NCBI GenBank assembly: GCA_022835595.1
Contig: BQUP01000004.1
Location: 1,736,001-1,800,000 of the forward strand
Reading direction: 5' to 3'
DNA length: 64,000 nt
From: Cystobasidium ongulense
Lineage: Eukaryota; Basidiomycota; Cystobasidiomycetes; Cystobasidiales; Cystobasidiaceae
The notes under the pieces were generated by a model. The model was not told where the DNA came from, made no database searches, and saw only the letters and a program-made list of their open reading frames with translations. Both the position numbers and the translations under genes were made by a program. Below, piece by piece: positions 24,989 to 36,086 of this stretch (its first letter is position 1; each line of letters starts with the position of its first letter).

Positions 24989-27900
24989 ATGGCCTTTACA
25001 TTCGGAAGCGGTGGTGGATTCGGACAGCAGAACCAGACACCGGGCGGACAGCAGCAGCAACAGCAGCAATCCACGCCTGCTTTTGGTGGATTTGGTGGTG
25101 GTGGTGGTGGTGGTAAGGAGCATGTTGTATACCTCTCTTGTCTCCTTCAACCTACTGATGTCGCTCTCTGTACCTCCATCTATCCTGCGTCCCGCACACG
25201 AATCGCTGCCCAACAGCTTTTGGCTCGACACCTGCAGCAACTGGATTCGGACAGCAGCAACAGCCACAGCAACAATCTACTGGCTTGTTTGGAGGAGGTG
25301 CGCTGGTCCTTACCTTGAACAGCTGCTAGTCTCGTGGAAAGTTATCACAGAAAAACTGACATCAACCACCCTCTCGTCCATCCTCGCCTTTTCGTGCTCT
25401 CTCCAGGTGGATTTGGAAGTACAGCAAACTCGACACCTGCATTTGGAGCTAGCAATACAGGCACTACTGGTGGTGGTCTATTCGGTTCAGGCAATAATAC
25501 TTCAACCCCTGCTTTTGGTGGTGCCGGTGCTGGATCTGGAGGATTCTCGTTCGGTGGGTTCTTCTTGGTCCGGCTAGCATGACGATGGTGCAATGTAGCA
25601 AGGCACTGTAACAGAACGCGCTAACATTTGACCTGTCCCTCACGTCTACTGTCATATAGGCGCACAACAACCTGCTGCAGGTGGTGGTGGTGGTCTATTC
25701 GGTTCATCCGGTAATACAGGAGGAGGAGTATTCGGGTCAAGCGGTGGATTCGGTGCTTCTAAACCATTAGGAGTAGGTAATACTCTAGGAGGAGGAGGAC
25801 AAGATCCAAATAGTACTTCAAAACCAAATCCAGCTTGTCCTGTACCTACCAATGGTACAGCAGACGTACCTTCTGATCCTCAAAATCCAAATAGAGTTCT
25901 ACTTTGGAAAGATGAAAGAACGGGTGAACAAATGGGTGCAGATGGTAAAATGGCAACTTTTACAGGAGAAAAATTAAACTTTGATAATGTTGTCGCTTTT
26001 CCTATGTATTGGCATGTTTCGCCAGAGGTGAGTCAACCCATACTTTCTCTCCTCACTCTCTCCCCTGTCAGATCGCATCTGAGCACTGTATCGTTTGTAC
26101 CTACAGGAGCTGCGCGTACAAGACTACCAACAAGGGCGGAAAACTGCACCTACTGCTGCTACAACAGGCTTCGGTGGTGGGTTCGGACAAAGTACCTCAA
26201 CACCTGCATTCGGAGCAAGCGGTGGTACAGCCTTCGGTCAAACAGCTAATACATCAGGAGGAGGTTTATTCGGTGCTAAACCCGCTACTCCAGCTGGAGG
26301 TGGTTTATTTGGATCAGCAGGCGCTTCTGGAGCAGGTGCATTTGGAAAACCTGCTACTCCTGCTTTCGGTCAAGCTACCCCCGGTACTACTACAGGTGGA
26401 TTATTCGGTCAACCTGCTCAGAATCAAGGTGCTACAAACGCTTTTGGCGGTGGTGCCTCTGCAGGCACTTCCGGTTTCGGAGGGTTCGGACAGGCTGCAA
26501 CCCAGAACAAGCCTGCTTTCAGCTTTGGATGTAGGTGGACAGATATAGTTATGGGATCCTCGAACCAAGCTGAAAACTCATGCGTTCTCCTTTACAGCTG
26601 CTCCTGCCGCTCAACCTGCTAGCGGTGGCCTTTTCGGACAAACCAATACAGCAGCCCCAGCATTTGGGCAGCCTGCTACTCAGCAACCTTCTGGCTTCAG
26701 TTTTGGCCAGAACAACAGTCAACCGGCCGCTTCTACTGGTTTGTTCGGGCAGAACAAGCCTGCCGGTACTGGTTTGTTCGGAGGTGGAGCGGCTGCTACA
26801 GACAACAAACCAAGTTTCTCATTTGGTGGTGCGACAAATACAGCTGGTCAGCCTTCCACTGGCTTATTCGGACAACCAGCACAACAGCCAGCTCAGCAAC
26901 AGCCAGCAGCGGGAGGCGGATTGTTCGGTAATCTAGGTCAATCAACTCCTTCATTTGGTCAGAATAATAATACTGGAACAGGAGGTGGCCTTTTCGGTAA
27001 TACTGCTAATAAACCTGCAGGGGGTGGCTTATTTGGAAACACTGGTACGAATGGTGCCGCTGCTGCACCAAGCTTCAGCTTTGGTGGAAATGCAACTGGC
27101 CAACAGCAAAATGCTCAGCCTGCTAGCACTGGTTTAGGAGGCGGACTATTCGGAGGTGGAGGCGGTTTATTCGGTAATAATCAGAACCAGCAGAATAACC
27201 AACAGCAACAGCAACAACCTCAACAGGCTGGTACTGGTCTCTTCGGTGGTGGCGCAAGCACCTTCGGCACAGGAACAACAGGCGGAGGCGGTTTATTCGG
27301 CAATCTTGGTCAGAATCAAAATCAAAATCAACAGCAACAACCTCAACAGCAGTCTACGGGTTTGTTCGGTTCAACAACATCTGGATTAGGAGCAAGTGGA
27401 TTCGGTGGAGGATTTGGACAATCTCAAAATAATCAGCAAAATCAATCTTTAATGGGTCAATCTCAGCAAGCTCCGTTGCAACCTTTAAATCTTTCAATCG
27501 ATCAAAATCCTTATGGCAATAATCCTATTTTCGCAAATGTACAACCTGCCAAACCCTCTGAAGGACCAAGAGCATATGATGCTGATCAATCAAAGAAACA
27601 GCTCCCTCTTCATATCTCATACAGAGGTACCCCGAGATCGTCTGTCAAGATTAACAAACTCCGTGGCTTCGCTACATCAGTTTCTTCTCCTGGCTTGGGA
27701 CAGTCGAGATTTGGCACTCCAGGTACACCTGGGACACCACTTATCAACAGTTTAAGCAGGCCTGGAACAGCTTCACCTGCTCCTGCAAACCCTACCGGCG
27801 CATTAGATCTTAGCTTTAGTCTCCCACCGCAAGCCTTTGCTGCTAGACCTAGTGTCAAGAAACTTATTATTGACAAGAAACATCGAGAGAATCCTGATTT

Positions 27901-30900
27901 ACTCTTTGGTCGTGGTAGAGCTGCCTCTGGAACGGCTACGCCTGTCAATGAACAAAGTCCCGCACCTGGTGGCACAAATCAAAGAGCTGTATTCAATCCG
28001 GATGCCGAATTCGCAGAGAGATCTTCCGTACCGCTGTCTCGAGATGGATCACGTACTTCAACGACAAACAAGGGCAAAGCTGCTATCACCAATGGAGCAG
28101 CCAGCGAGGACAGCAGGTCCAATACACGCAACATCGCTACACAGCCGAACAAACCCCTCCAAGAAGGCGATTACTACACGAAACCTGACTTTAAAGTCTT
28201 ACAATCAATGTCGGAAGAGGACCTTTCTGAAGTGCATGACTTTGTCGTTGGCCGCGTTGGCTATGGAGAGATCTGCTGGCTTGAACCTGTTGATCTTACA
28301 GGACTATCTTCCCTCCGCGAACTACTTGACAAGGTCGTTATCATCAAAGACAAAGAAGTTATGGTCTATCCTGACGAGTATGATGATGAAAAGCCCGAAG
28401 TTGGACAAGGTCTCAATGTACCCGCCGTCATATCGCTTCAGAATTGCTGGCCTCTGGACAGAGCAACACGAGAACCACTTAAAGATCCAAATCATCAAAG
28501 AGTCAAACAACATATCAGAAAACTTGAAAAGAAGGAAGATACAGAATTTGTTGACTATGAAGTCTCTACTGGTACCTGGACTTTCAAGGTCGCTCACTTC
28601 AGTCGATATGTATGTTAGAATTCTTGTCTTTTTCTCATCTTTTTATTCTTGGAATATTACCCTCGAAAAGGCACAACCGAATCCCATCATTTGTCAGGCT
28701 TTGCTGACTTGTTTGCTTTTTTTCCCCTTCTTCTTCCTTGCTTCTATATACGTTCCCACTCTCTGCTTGTAGGGCCTGGATTCCGATGATGAGGATGGTG
28801 AAGGAGATGAGACTATGCAAGAAGGCCAACAAGCTAGCTCTCCCGCTGTACAGCGCAAGAAAGCTGTACAAGAACGCTCTTCTCGCAATCAGAAGAAGCA
28901 GCGTGTCACCGACTCCCCTGTCAGCGATACTACCGAAGACGACGAGGACGAAGATCTCGATTACGACGATGAAGCTCCCCCTCAAGCTACGCTCGAAGAT
29001 GAATCGATGGAAGACGAGTCTGCGACCGAGAGATCTTTCAGTCGCACTCCCGTTCGTCGGTCGGAAAGTCGCACTGAACTTGAGGACGGTAGCGAGTCGG
29101 ACGAAGAGCCACGTAGACGCAAGCGGTCCGTTATCGTCCCGACCCCGCGTATACAGTATCCACGTCGAGATCAACGAAACTTGCGCCAGCTGTCCGAATC
29201 TGCTACATCGCGTACAACATCGGAAATCCCACAGCAACGACCATTACCACAAAGGCTAGGGCTAGAACCAAAGAAGCTGGCCGTAATGCAAGCGAGCTTC
29301 TTTAGCAAACCGAGAAAGGACGACAAAGCGGCTGAACAGGCAAGCATCTCGATTCCTTATGCCCGGGAACGTGAACGCCAACAAGCGGTTGAAGCACCTA
29401 GGTATACCCAACCGGATGCGTCTGCTCCGGTGCAGGAGGAGCAATACATACCTCAATATCGACCTCTTCGACAATGGAAAGCTGTGCCACTTGAACAGAG
29501 TCTAGTACACGGCAAAGAGGGCAAGCTTCTGGACGCAGGTCTGATGCTTGATAGATCTTTCCGCGCGACATTCGGTCCCCAAGGCCAGCTGGTGACTCTA
29601 GGAAGCATTGCTTCTTTCGCCAGCGCTCCTGTAGCTACACAGCAAACAACAATCAGCATCCTTAAGCCGCGGATTTTTGCAGATGATGTATCGGCTGAAA
29701 GAGACGCGGCGGCAAGGACGTTACAAGTACAACATGCCCACACAAAGATTGAGGCGGACTCTGATACTCTCCCTTTCGCCTCTACCTTGCCCGACCTCCG
29801 GTTCCATCACTTCGTTGGCGCCTTCCAAGCCCAAGATAAGTCTACCGAAGCCACTCTGTGGAAGTTAGGAAACGCATTATTCGATGAAATCGAACTGGGA
29901 CTTCCTGATACTGCAACGAGCGAGACGTTGGATCGAGTCTCCAGATTACGGCGAAGAGACGCTTTCTCAAAATGGCTTCGCGAAGCGGTCGCTCCTGCTG
30001 TTGAACAAGATCTCCGGCGTATAGCAACTGGACCGGCCGAAGGTAAAAGTGCAGCAACTGTCTTTGCTCTCCTCACTGGTAACCAGATTGAACGTGCCTG
30101 TCAGGCGGCATTGGCAGAAGGCGAAGTTCGCTTGGCAACGCTGCTATCTCAGGCGGGTGGAGATGACGAATTTCGAGCGGATATCGATCTTCAACTAGCC
30201 AAGTGGAGGGAATACCGCGTTGACCCTCTTATCGGCAAGAACTATAGGAAGATCTACGAACTCTTAAGCGGAAATGTCAATATTTCCCCAGGTATCCAAG
30301 GGCCGAGCAAAGTCGAGACCAGCGAGTCCATCAAAATCAGCGAAGATCTCGACTGGAAACGCGCGTTTGCGTTGCGGTTCTGGTATGCAGAGTTTGAAAC
30401 AAGCATCTCCAAATCTTTGAAAAGATACAATGCAGACGCTCGCCAGGACGATCAACTCGCTCAGCCCCTTCCCGAATATAAGCTTGATAAGTCTTCTAAT
30501 ATATGGTCGGTTCCAGATGACTACGAATCACATGACATCCTGTACGAGATCATCGAGCTGTACTCGGACGTCAGCAAATCCTTGGAAGGTGCTTTGTCAC
30601 CGCGAGCGGCCTCGTCGTCTCCATATGCATATCGACGAACTTGGCATCTATATCAGGTGCTATCTCGCTCTCTTCAAGTCAGAGCGTTCGAGGATGTCGA
30701 TGCTGATGGGTATAGCGAGCTTTCGCAATCCGTTATCGAGAGCTATGCAGACGAGTTGGAGAAATTATCGCTCTGGGAATGGGCAGCGTTCGTTCTGTTG
30801 CACCTTGTCGATGCTGATAGGTTCGTGTAGTCCGCCTTATCTTCCGTATAAATTGTCACAGACTAATTGTATTGTATTGCAGTCGTGAAAAAGCAGTCCG

Positions 30901-31054
30901 CGAGTTGCTGGCTAGGCATGTCGGAGACTTCGATCAGAACGCCGAATCATTCCTGGTGGATAACTTGTCGATACCACTGCGGTACTTGACTGAAGCCCGT
31001 GAGATATATGGAGAAGCTGACCAACAGGAAGATCGTACGGACCTAGCAGAGTAA
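24989..31054 (+). CDS. NUP145: NUP98-NUP96 precursor nucleoporin (yeast Nup145 type)
   Basis: One gene encodes both products of the self-cleaving nuclear-pore precursor. The N-terminal half is a GLFG/FG-repeat region of several hundred residues with Q/N-rich spacers. It includes a GLEBS-like Rae1/Gle2-binding stretch (PMYWHVSPEELRVQDY) formed across an exon junction at about 26028-26106. The autoproteolytic domain spans about 28190-28609 (KVLQSMSEEDLSEVHDFVVG to HFSRY). Cleavage in this family lies between F and S of HFS. A 163-nt intron (28610-28772) follows Y directly, then GLDSDDEDGEGDE and an acidic linker open the NUP96 half. That half is alpha-solenoid (FALRFWYAEFETSISKSLKR) and ends at TAA 31052-31054. 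At least seven introns are present. Confidence 0.96.
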
Positions 31055-31699
31055 CTCGAGAGGCTGTCAAGAAGGTCGTTTTGTAGATTATAGCTACATT
31101 AGTCATGCCTGCTTATCTTGGACAGTGATGAAAAGGCGTAATATCGTATCACTCCACTGCAATCATGACAATGGTCTTCATGCTTTTAAGCTTGATCGCA
31201 CATACTTCCTAAGTGTAGCGATTCAAGCCCGGGTTGAACAGTATCTTCAGTGATGGGATGGCCGCAATCTTTCTAGGTACTTCGCAAAGAAGTCCTGTGA
31301 AGCGTAAAGCTCCAGAATGTATGTAGTTAGGTATCATGTAGACCTACGACGGGTGTTAGAATGGTGCCGAAACGAATAAATGCCGAAGAGTCTGGTACTG
31401 TGCATATTTCTGGATTGACAGTTTTGGAGTAGGTTGTGTGTACCTGATCGAAAAGGTAGAGCCCGGTATACAGCTGGCGAGGTTTCAAATATGTCCGGCT
31501 GATGGGTTGAAAAAGTCCGACTTCTTCTAGACTTGAGCTTATTCTTAGTCACTCTGTGTCAAGATAATTACCATGGGTTTGGAGAAGACCATCACCAACT
31601 GGAGTAGGCCAAAACTTTTCACATGGAAGACACCCGCATGCATGGCTGACTGAATGGCTAATCATTGCAAAATGCTGTATCGCGATAGATTCCCGGCAG
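31055..31699. other. Intergenic; may hold the first exon of the ceramidase gene
   Basis: I see no complete gene here. The first coding exon of the following gene should lie in this region, because its earliest recognisable exon begins at a splice acceptor (31698-31699), but I could not find an ATG exon with a matching phase. Confidence 0.4.
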
Positions 31700-33217
31700 C
31701 ACGCTTTAGAAGATGCTTTCTGGGGACCAGTATCAGCTTCAATAGTGCGCCCAATGGCATAGCATATGATCTTCCTTGAAAAGCAGCTGATTTCCTGAAT
31801 CTTCCTGCGCCGATCACCTCTACGTCTTCACTGGCCATGGCAGAACTGGTGTGAAGCTGATTATGATGTTTCGAGGCAAGCAATACGAGACTTCTGCAGC
31901 ATTAGTAATCTACCGCTGATGATCCTGCCTCCTGTAACAGGCATATCGCCGAATTCATCAATACCTTGTCCAATCTACCGTTTATACTTATGGCAGTGTT
32001 CGGCATACGGTCATCACTACAAAACGAGATACCAACGAAGCTCTGGCTCCCTTTCGTCGGAATTGGGATGGTTGGATGCGGATCTTTCTTGTTTCACATG
32101 ACGGTAGGCAAATGTGAATCTGGGCCTTTCCTGGTTTCTGAAGATGTTGATCTTTTTCGCAGCTGTCGTACCAAATGCAACTATTGGAGTGAGTCTATAC
32201 AAGAATCTCAGTACACCTTGCAATTACCGCTCGCTAAGAGCATATTACAGCGAGCTTCCTATGCTTTTCGCTGTTACATTGAGTAAGTCACTTGGGCACA
32301 TAAAAGAGCTATGATTGCTTATTACCTTTGCTCCGTTAGCCGCAAATTGCGTCTGGAATAGCCAAAAACCCGGTGACCCTCAGCCTATTCCCTATATCGG
32401 CACCCTGCTTCTATTCCTTGTTACTAGCGTCACCGCTGCGTATCTGTGTTACCCGGAGTAAGCAAAGGAGGACAAGCTACCACGATTAGACCAACGCTGA
32501 CTGCAGAGTCTGGCCCTCTTGTAACAGCCCTGTCCTTCAGTGTGTAGACCTCGGTGTCCTCTCTCTCGTGACAATTTGGCCTGACTTGCTTTCTCACAGC
32601 CAAGCTGCATTCGCAGGCATCCTCATTTCTGGAGTAGCACGGGCTGCCTATTTATGCCACACAAATCTCCTATCAACAACATTCGAGCTGGCCCGTAATA
32701 AGGAGTTCGTAAGGCTACAACTGAAAGGGGTTTTCTTCTTTGTACGCGTGCCCGGTCCTACTTTTTGTCGGGCAAAAGGACTGATCATGTGGTATATTTC
32801 CTGCCAGGCATCGGCTTTTGGGATCTGGCTTGTTGACTGCTTCGCCTGTGACGCGCTCACCGATATCAAAACTCTTGTGGGAAAGCCTTTGTCATTCTTG
32901 TTCGAATTGGTAGGTTGGGGTTTATCTGCATCTAGTGAAGTAACCTACTGAAGATATTCCTTAAACAGCATGCGTGGTGGCACATTGGCACCGGCCTAGG
33001 AAGCTACTACTTGGCAACAAGTGTTCAGCTCTTGATTCTATCCTTGAATGAAGATCCTCATGATATCGAGCTTGGATATGCCTTCTACAATTTGCTGCCC
33101 TTCGTGAAGCGCGTGCGGTCGCCACATACCCGAAATGGGCAAGTCATTCATAAAGAAAAGGTCATAGTCAGCCAGAATGGCCTTTCGAAAGAGAATGGCG
33201 GAGAAGTTCATCTATGA
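31700..33217 (+). CDS. Alkaline ceramidase (Ypc1/Ydc1/ACER family), start not resolved
   Basis: This multi-pass ER/Golgi enzyme hydrolyses ceramide to a sphingoid base and a fatty acid. Spliced exons give the family's signature order: AFWGPVSASI, NWCEADYDVSRQAIR, HIAEFINTLSNLPFILMAVF, GCGSFLFHMT, LSYQMQLL, DELPMLFAVTL, and near the end HAWWHIGTGLGSYY. The histidines of FHMT and HAWWH are the expected metal ligands. Two neighbouring exons are tiny: 26 nt at 32163-32188 and 32 nt at 32251-32282. Several hydrophobic segments support about seven membrane helices. The stop is TGA 33215-33217 after a basic tail (VIHKEKVIVSQNG). The earliest exon I can support begins at an acceptor, so the true start lies upstream. 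Confidence 0.87.
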
Positions 33218-33518
33218 ATTGGTCTGAAGCTTGTGAAGCGACTTTATTGGGAATACAAATTCGCTTGTGCTCATATCCGTATATACTTAGCCCGCAGCTG
33301 GACGGAAAGCTCTACCGGCTCAAACGTTGTACTTTCGTCGCAATAGAACACGGACCGATGACTGACGAGACCTGAGGTTGAAGTGCAGCTTCTCAAGCTC
33401 CCTATAGCATCGCTTCTGACCCTTGCCAGCAACACATCCTACGGTATATGGACACGTGATCTCGGTGCATTAAACAATCTGAGCTGAGCCAGGCAGGCTT
33501 TCTCTCACGCCAGCAAGT
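33218..33518. other. NOC4 upstream region
   Basis: This 301-bp gap between two plus-strand genes shows nothing beyond presumptive UTR and promoter sequence. Confidence 0.4.
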
Positions 33519-35797
33519 ATGTCACTCAGCAAAGTCAGAAGCAAAAAAAGTGCTGTTGGCTCCGTTTCTGCGAAGAAGATCACGCCTAAAGCCTCTACGT
33601 CAGCCCCAGCGGCACCTACAGCACTGCAGCAGATAACGCATCTGGAGAAGAAGCTCACTGCCAGCAGTACTAAAAATGCGGACCTCAACCCCATAGTCGA
33701 CCTCCTCGAGCTCGCGAACAAGAACAGTAAACTCAAAGTACGGATAGCTGCTTTGAATGCACTACACAACGTATTCTCCGTCCTTATCCAGCAAGGCAAA
33801 GTTATTGGAAAAGTCAGACAGAATGGTGATCAAGCTGCAGATGCACAGGCTACTGCTCTTCTGGCAGTGAGAGAATGGGTCAAGGGACGCTGGAATGACT
33901 ATCAAGAGATGCTGTGTGCTCTGCTGAGCAGTCAGGAGCCTTCTCTAGCGGTATGCTATGTGCAAACGAATGCTTTGGCAAAGCTGATCGACCACTTCTC
34001 ACACCGCGCCAGATCGCATCGCTCGGTATTCTAATGAGCTTGTTGAAGACTTCGTCTCATCATTTGTCGGAACTTCAACGACCAGCAACATATATCTTCG
34101 ATGCCGCTCTCTGGCGACGCATCATGCAAGGCATCTTGCTCTCGCCACACGCACCTCCAGCCGACTTGCAAGCAGAATTCGTCAACAAATACCTGAATGC
34201 CTACGATGATATCCGATACCATTTCTTGAAGGTGATAGCGTGAGTCAGTGTCTCTGTTGCTGCCAGCGCTATATCTGACCCTTTGTCCACAGTGAATTAA
34301 GTCAACTGGCAGCTGCTCAAACAGAGACCTTCCGATCAGCTGCTCTCTTCATGCTTGAATCATTGACTACAATGCCTACATCAGAAGAGGATCTGAACGG
34401 ATTCTGGGCAGGAGAACCCCCCTTGAAGAGTGCGCGAGGAGGAAAGTCTGGCCAGAGTGGGAACAAGAAGCGCAAGCGCTCGGGCAAAGACATAGGAGAT
34501 ATCGATACTAGCACCGGCATCTTCGATGACAGCGATGATGATGAATCCGACAACGGTCTGCCAAGCTCTACTGCTGTTGCTGCCAAGGCAACGGGTCAAC
34601 ACGAGCTTCGCAACTTGCAAATGCATCGTAAAGCATTCAGCAGCGCTTGGAGGAGCTTCTTGGGTACCGGGCTCGTTGAAGAAGACGTGAAACGCGTACT
34701 TGTCATGTTGCATCGACAAGTTCTACCGCATCTCGTGGAGCCAGGCATGCTGGTAGATTTCCTTGCTGACTGCACGGATTATGGTGAGTCAGATGTCAAC
34801 GCTTCCTCTTCTTGGCTATTCACTAATCGTATGCTACAGGAGGAACCGTTGCACTTCTAGCACTGAACGGGCTGTTCACCCTGATAACACGGCATGGGCT
34901 GTGAGTGATACATCTCAGCTGCACAGGCGCATCACTGACGCACATGTTTTCTACAGCGAATATCCCAATTTCTTCACGAAGCTTTACAATCTATTGGATG
35001 CAGAAGCGTTACACGTTCGATATCGTCCACGCTTCATGCGGATGCTTGACATCTTCCTCGCGTCTCCGTGAGTTTACTTCGTTCACCGAGAGGGCTCTCA
35101 TCCTAACAGCGTTTCCTGCAGTCTACTTCCGGTTGCCATGGTCGCCGCCTTCGTGAAAAGGCTCGCGCGTTTATGCTTGCAAGCTCCACCAGCTGCCATA
35201 ATCACAGTCATTCCCTTCACATACAACCAGATGAAGAGGCACCCTGCTCTCATGACAATGGTTCATTCCGCAGAGGTAATCGAGGCTGATGCCATTTATG
35301 AAGGTCAGTACAGTTTTACATACCTGATTAGTACTTGAGCTAAGATAGTGTATGTACAGATCCCTATCATGCGGAAGAGTCCGATCCTCTGAAATCCGGG
35401 GCTGCAGAATCGTCACTGTGGGAGTTGACATCAATGCGCAAGCATTATCATCCTAGTGTAGCCACGTTGGCCAAGATATTCGAAGAAGCCTTTACCAAAC
35501 CGAACTATACCATGGAGGACTTTTATGATCATACATATACAACAGTGAGTAGCACATCGCTCTTTTGAGTATTCTCAGTCCCAAGCAGCTGATTGGCAAT
35601 GCTTCCAGCTGTTCCAAACGGAGACCACTCGGCCGCTCAAGAAAGCACCGGCTCTTGCAGCAAAACCTGCTGACAAAGACTGGGACTTCTTCTTTCCAAC
35701 GAAAGCTCAATTTGAGGACTCCGCCCAAGCCGAGGAAGCTCAGCTCCAGTTGGAAACGAAAGGCGACATTGTCAGTCAGATGTGGCGCTTTGCCTGA
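33519..35797 (+). CDS. NOC4: Ribosome biogenesis protein Noc4 (UTP19)
   Basis: Noc4 partners Nop14 in maturation and export of the 40S subunit. The ATG at 33519 opens a basic, low-complexity leader (MSLSKVRSKKSAVGS), then helical repeats (LLELANKNSKLKVRIAALNA). A basic linker follows (KKRKRSGKDIGDID at about 34469). The CBF/Mak21 domain has GGTVALLALNGLF, EYPNFFTKLYNLLDAEALH, RPRFMRMLDIFLASP and LLPVAMVAAFVKRLARLCLQ. Late exons give PLKSGAAESSLWEL and a lysine-rich C-terminus ending SQMWRFA at TGA 35795-35797. Domain order and length fit NOC4 rather than the larger NOC1/NOC3 proteins. Introns are 50-90 nt. Confidence 0.93.
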
Positions 35798-36086
35798 ATA
35801 AGAATGCAGATTCCTGCCTTGTCATGATGTTGCTTATAATTGTAGCTCAGCAGTTCAGGGCTAAGCTAAGCCGATGTAGTATTAATAAAGATTTGCAGCA
35901 GCGTGGAACGATAATCGATAAATGGTAGCAACTACAACACGATAGTGAAAGGGACCGAAATAACACTCAATGGATGTTGGCTTCAATAAGGCTAAACTAC
36001 ACATTCGTGTTTAGCAAAAGTGTTCATTATGCACCGAAAATCATAAATAGCGAATAAAGAGACGGTAAAGAAGAAAATGTGGTATA

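Noticed and set aside
28560-28618. Apparent C-terminus of a 625-residue nucleoporin ending HFSRYVC
   Set aside because: The stop lies in a 163-nt intron with good GT and AG borders, and the next exon continues the NUP98-NUP96 precursor in phase. I treat it as one gene and note the retained form as a finding.
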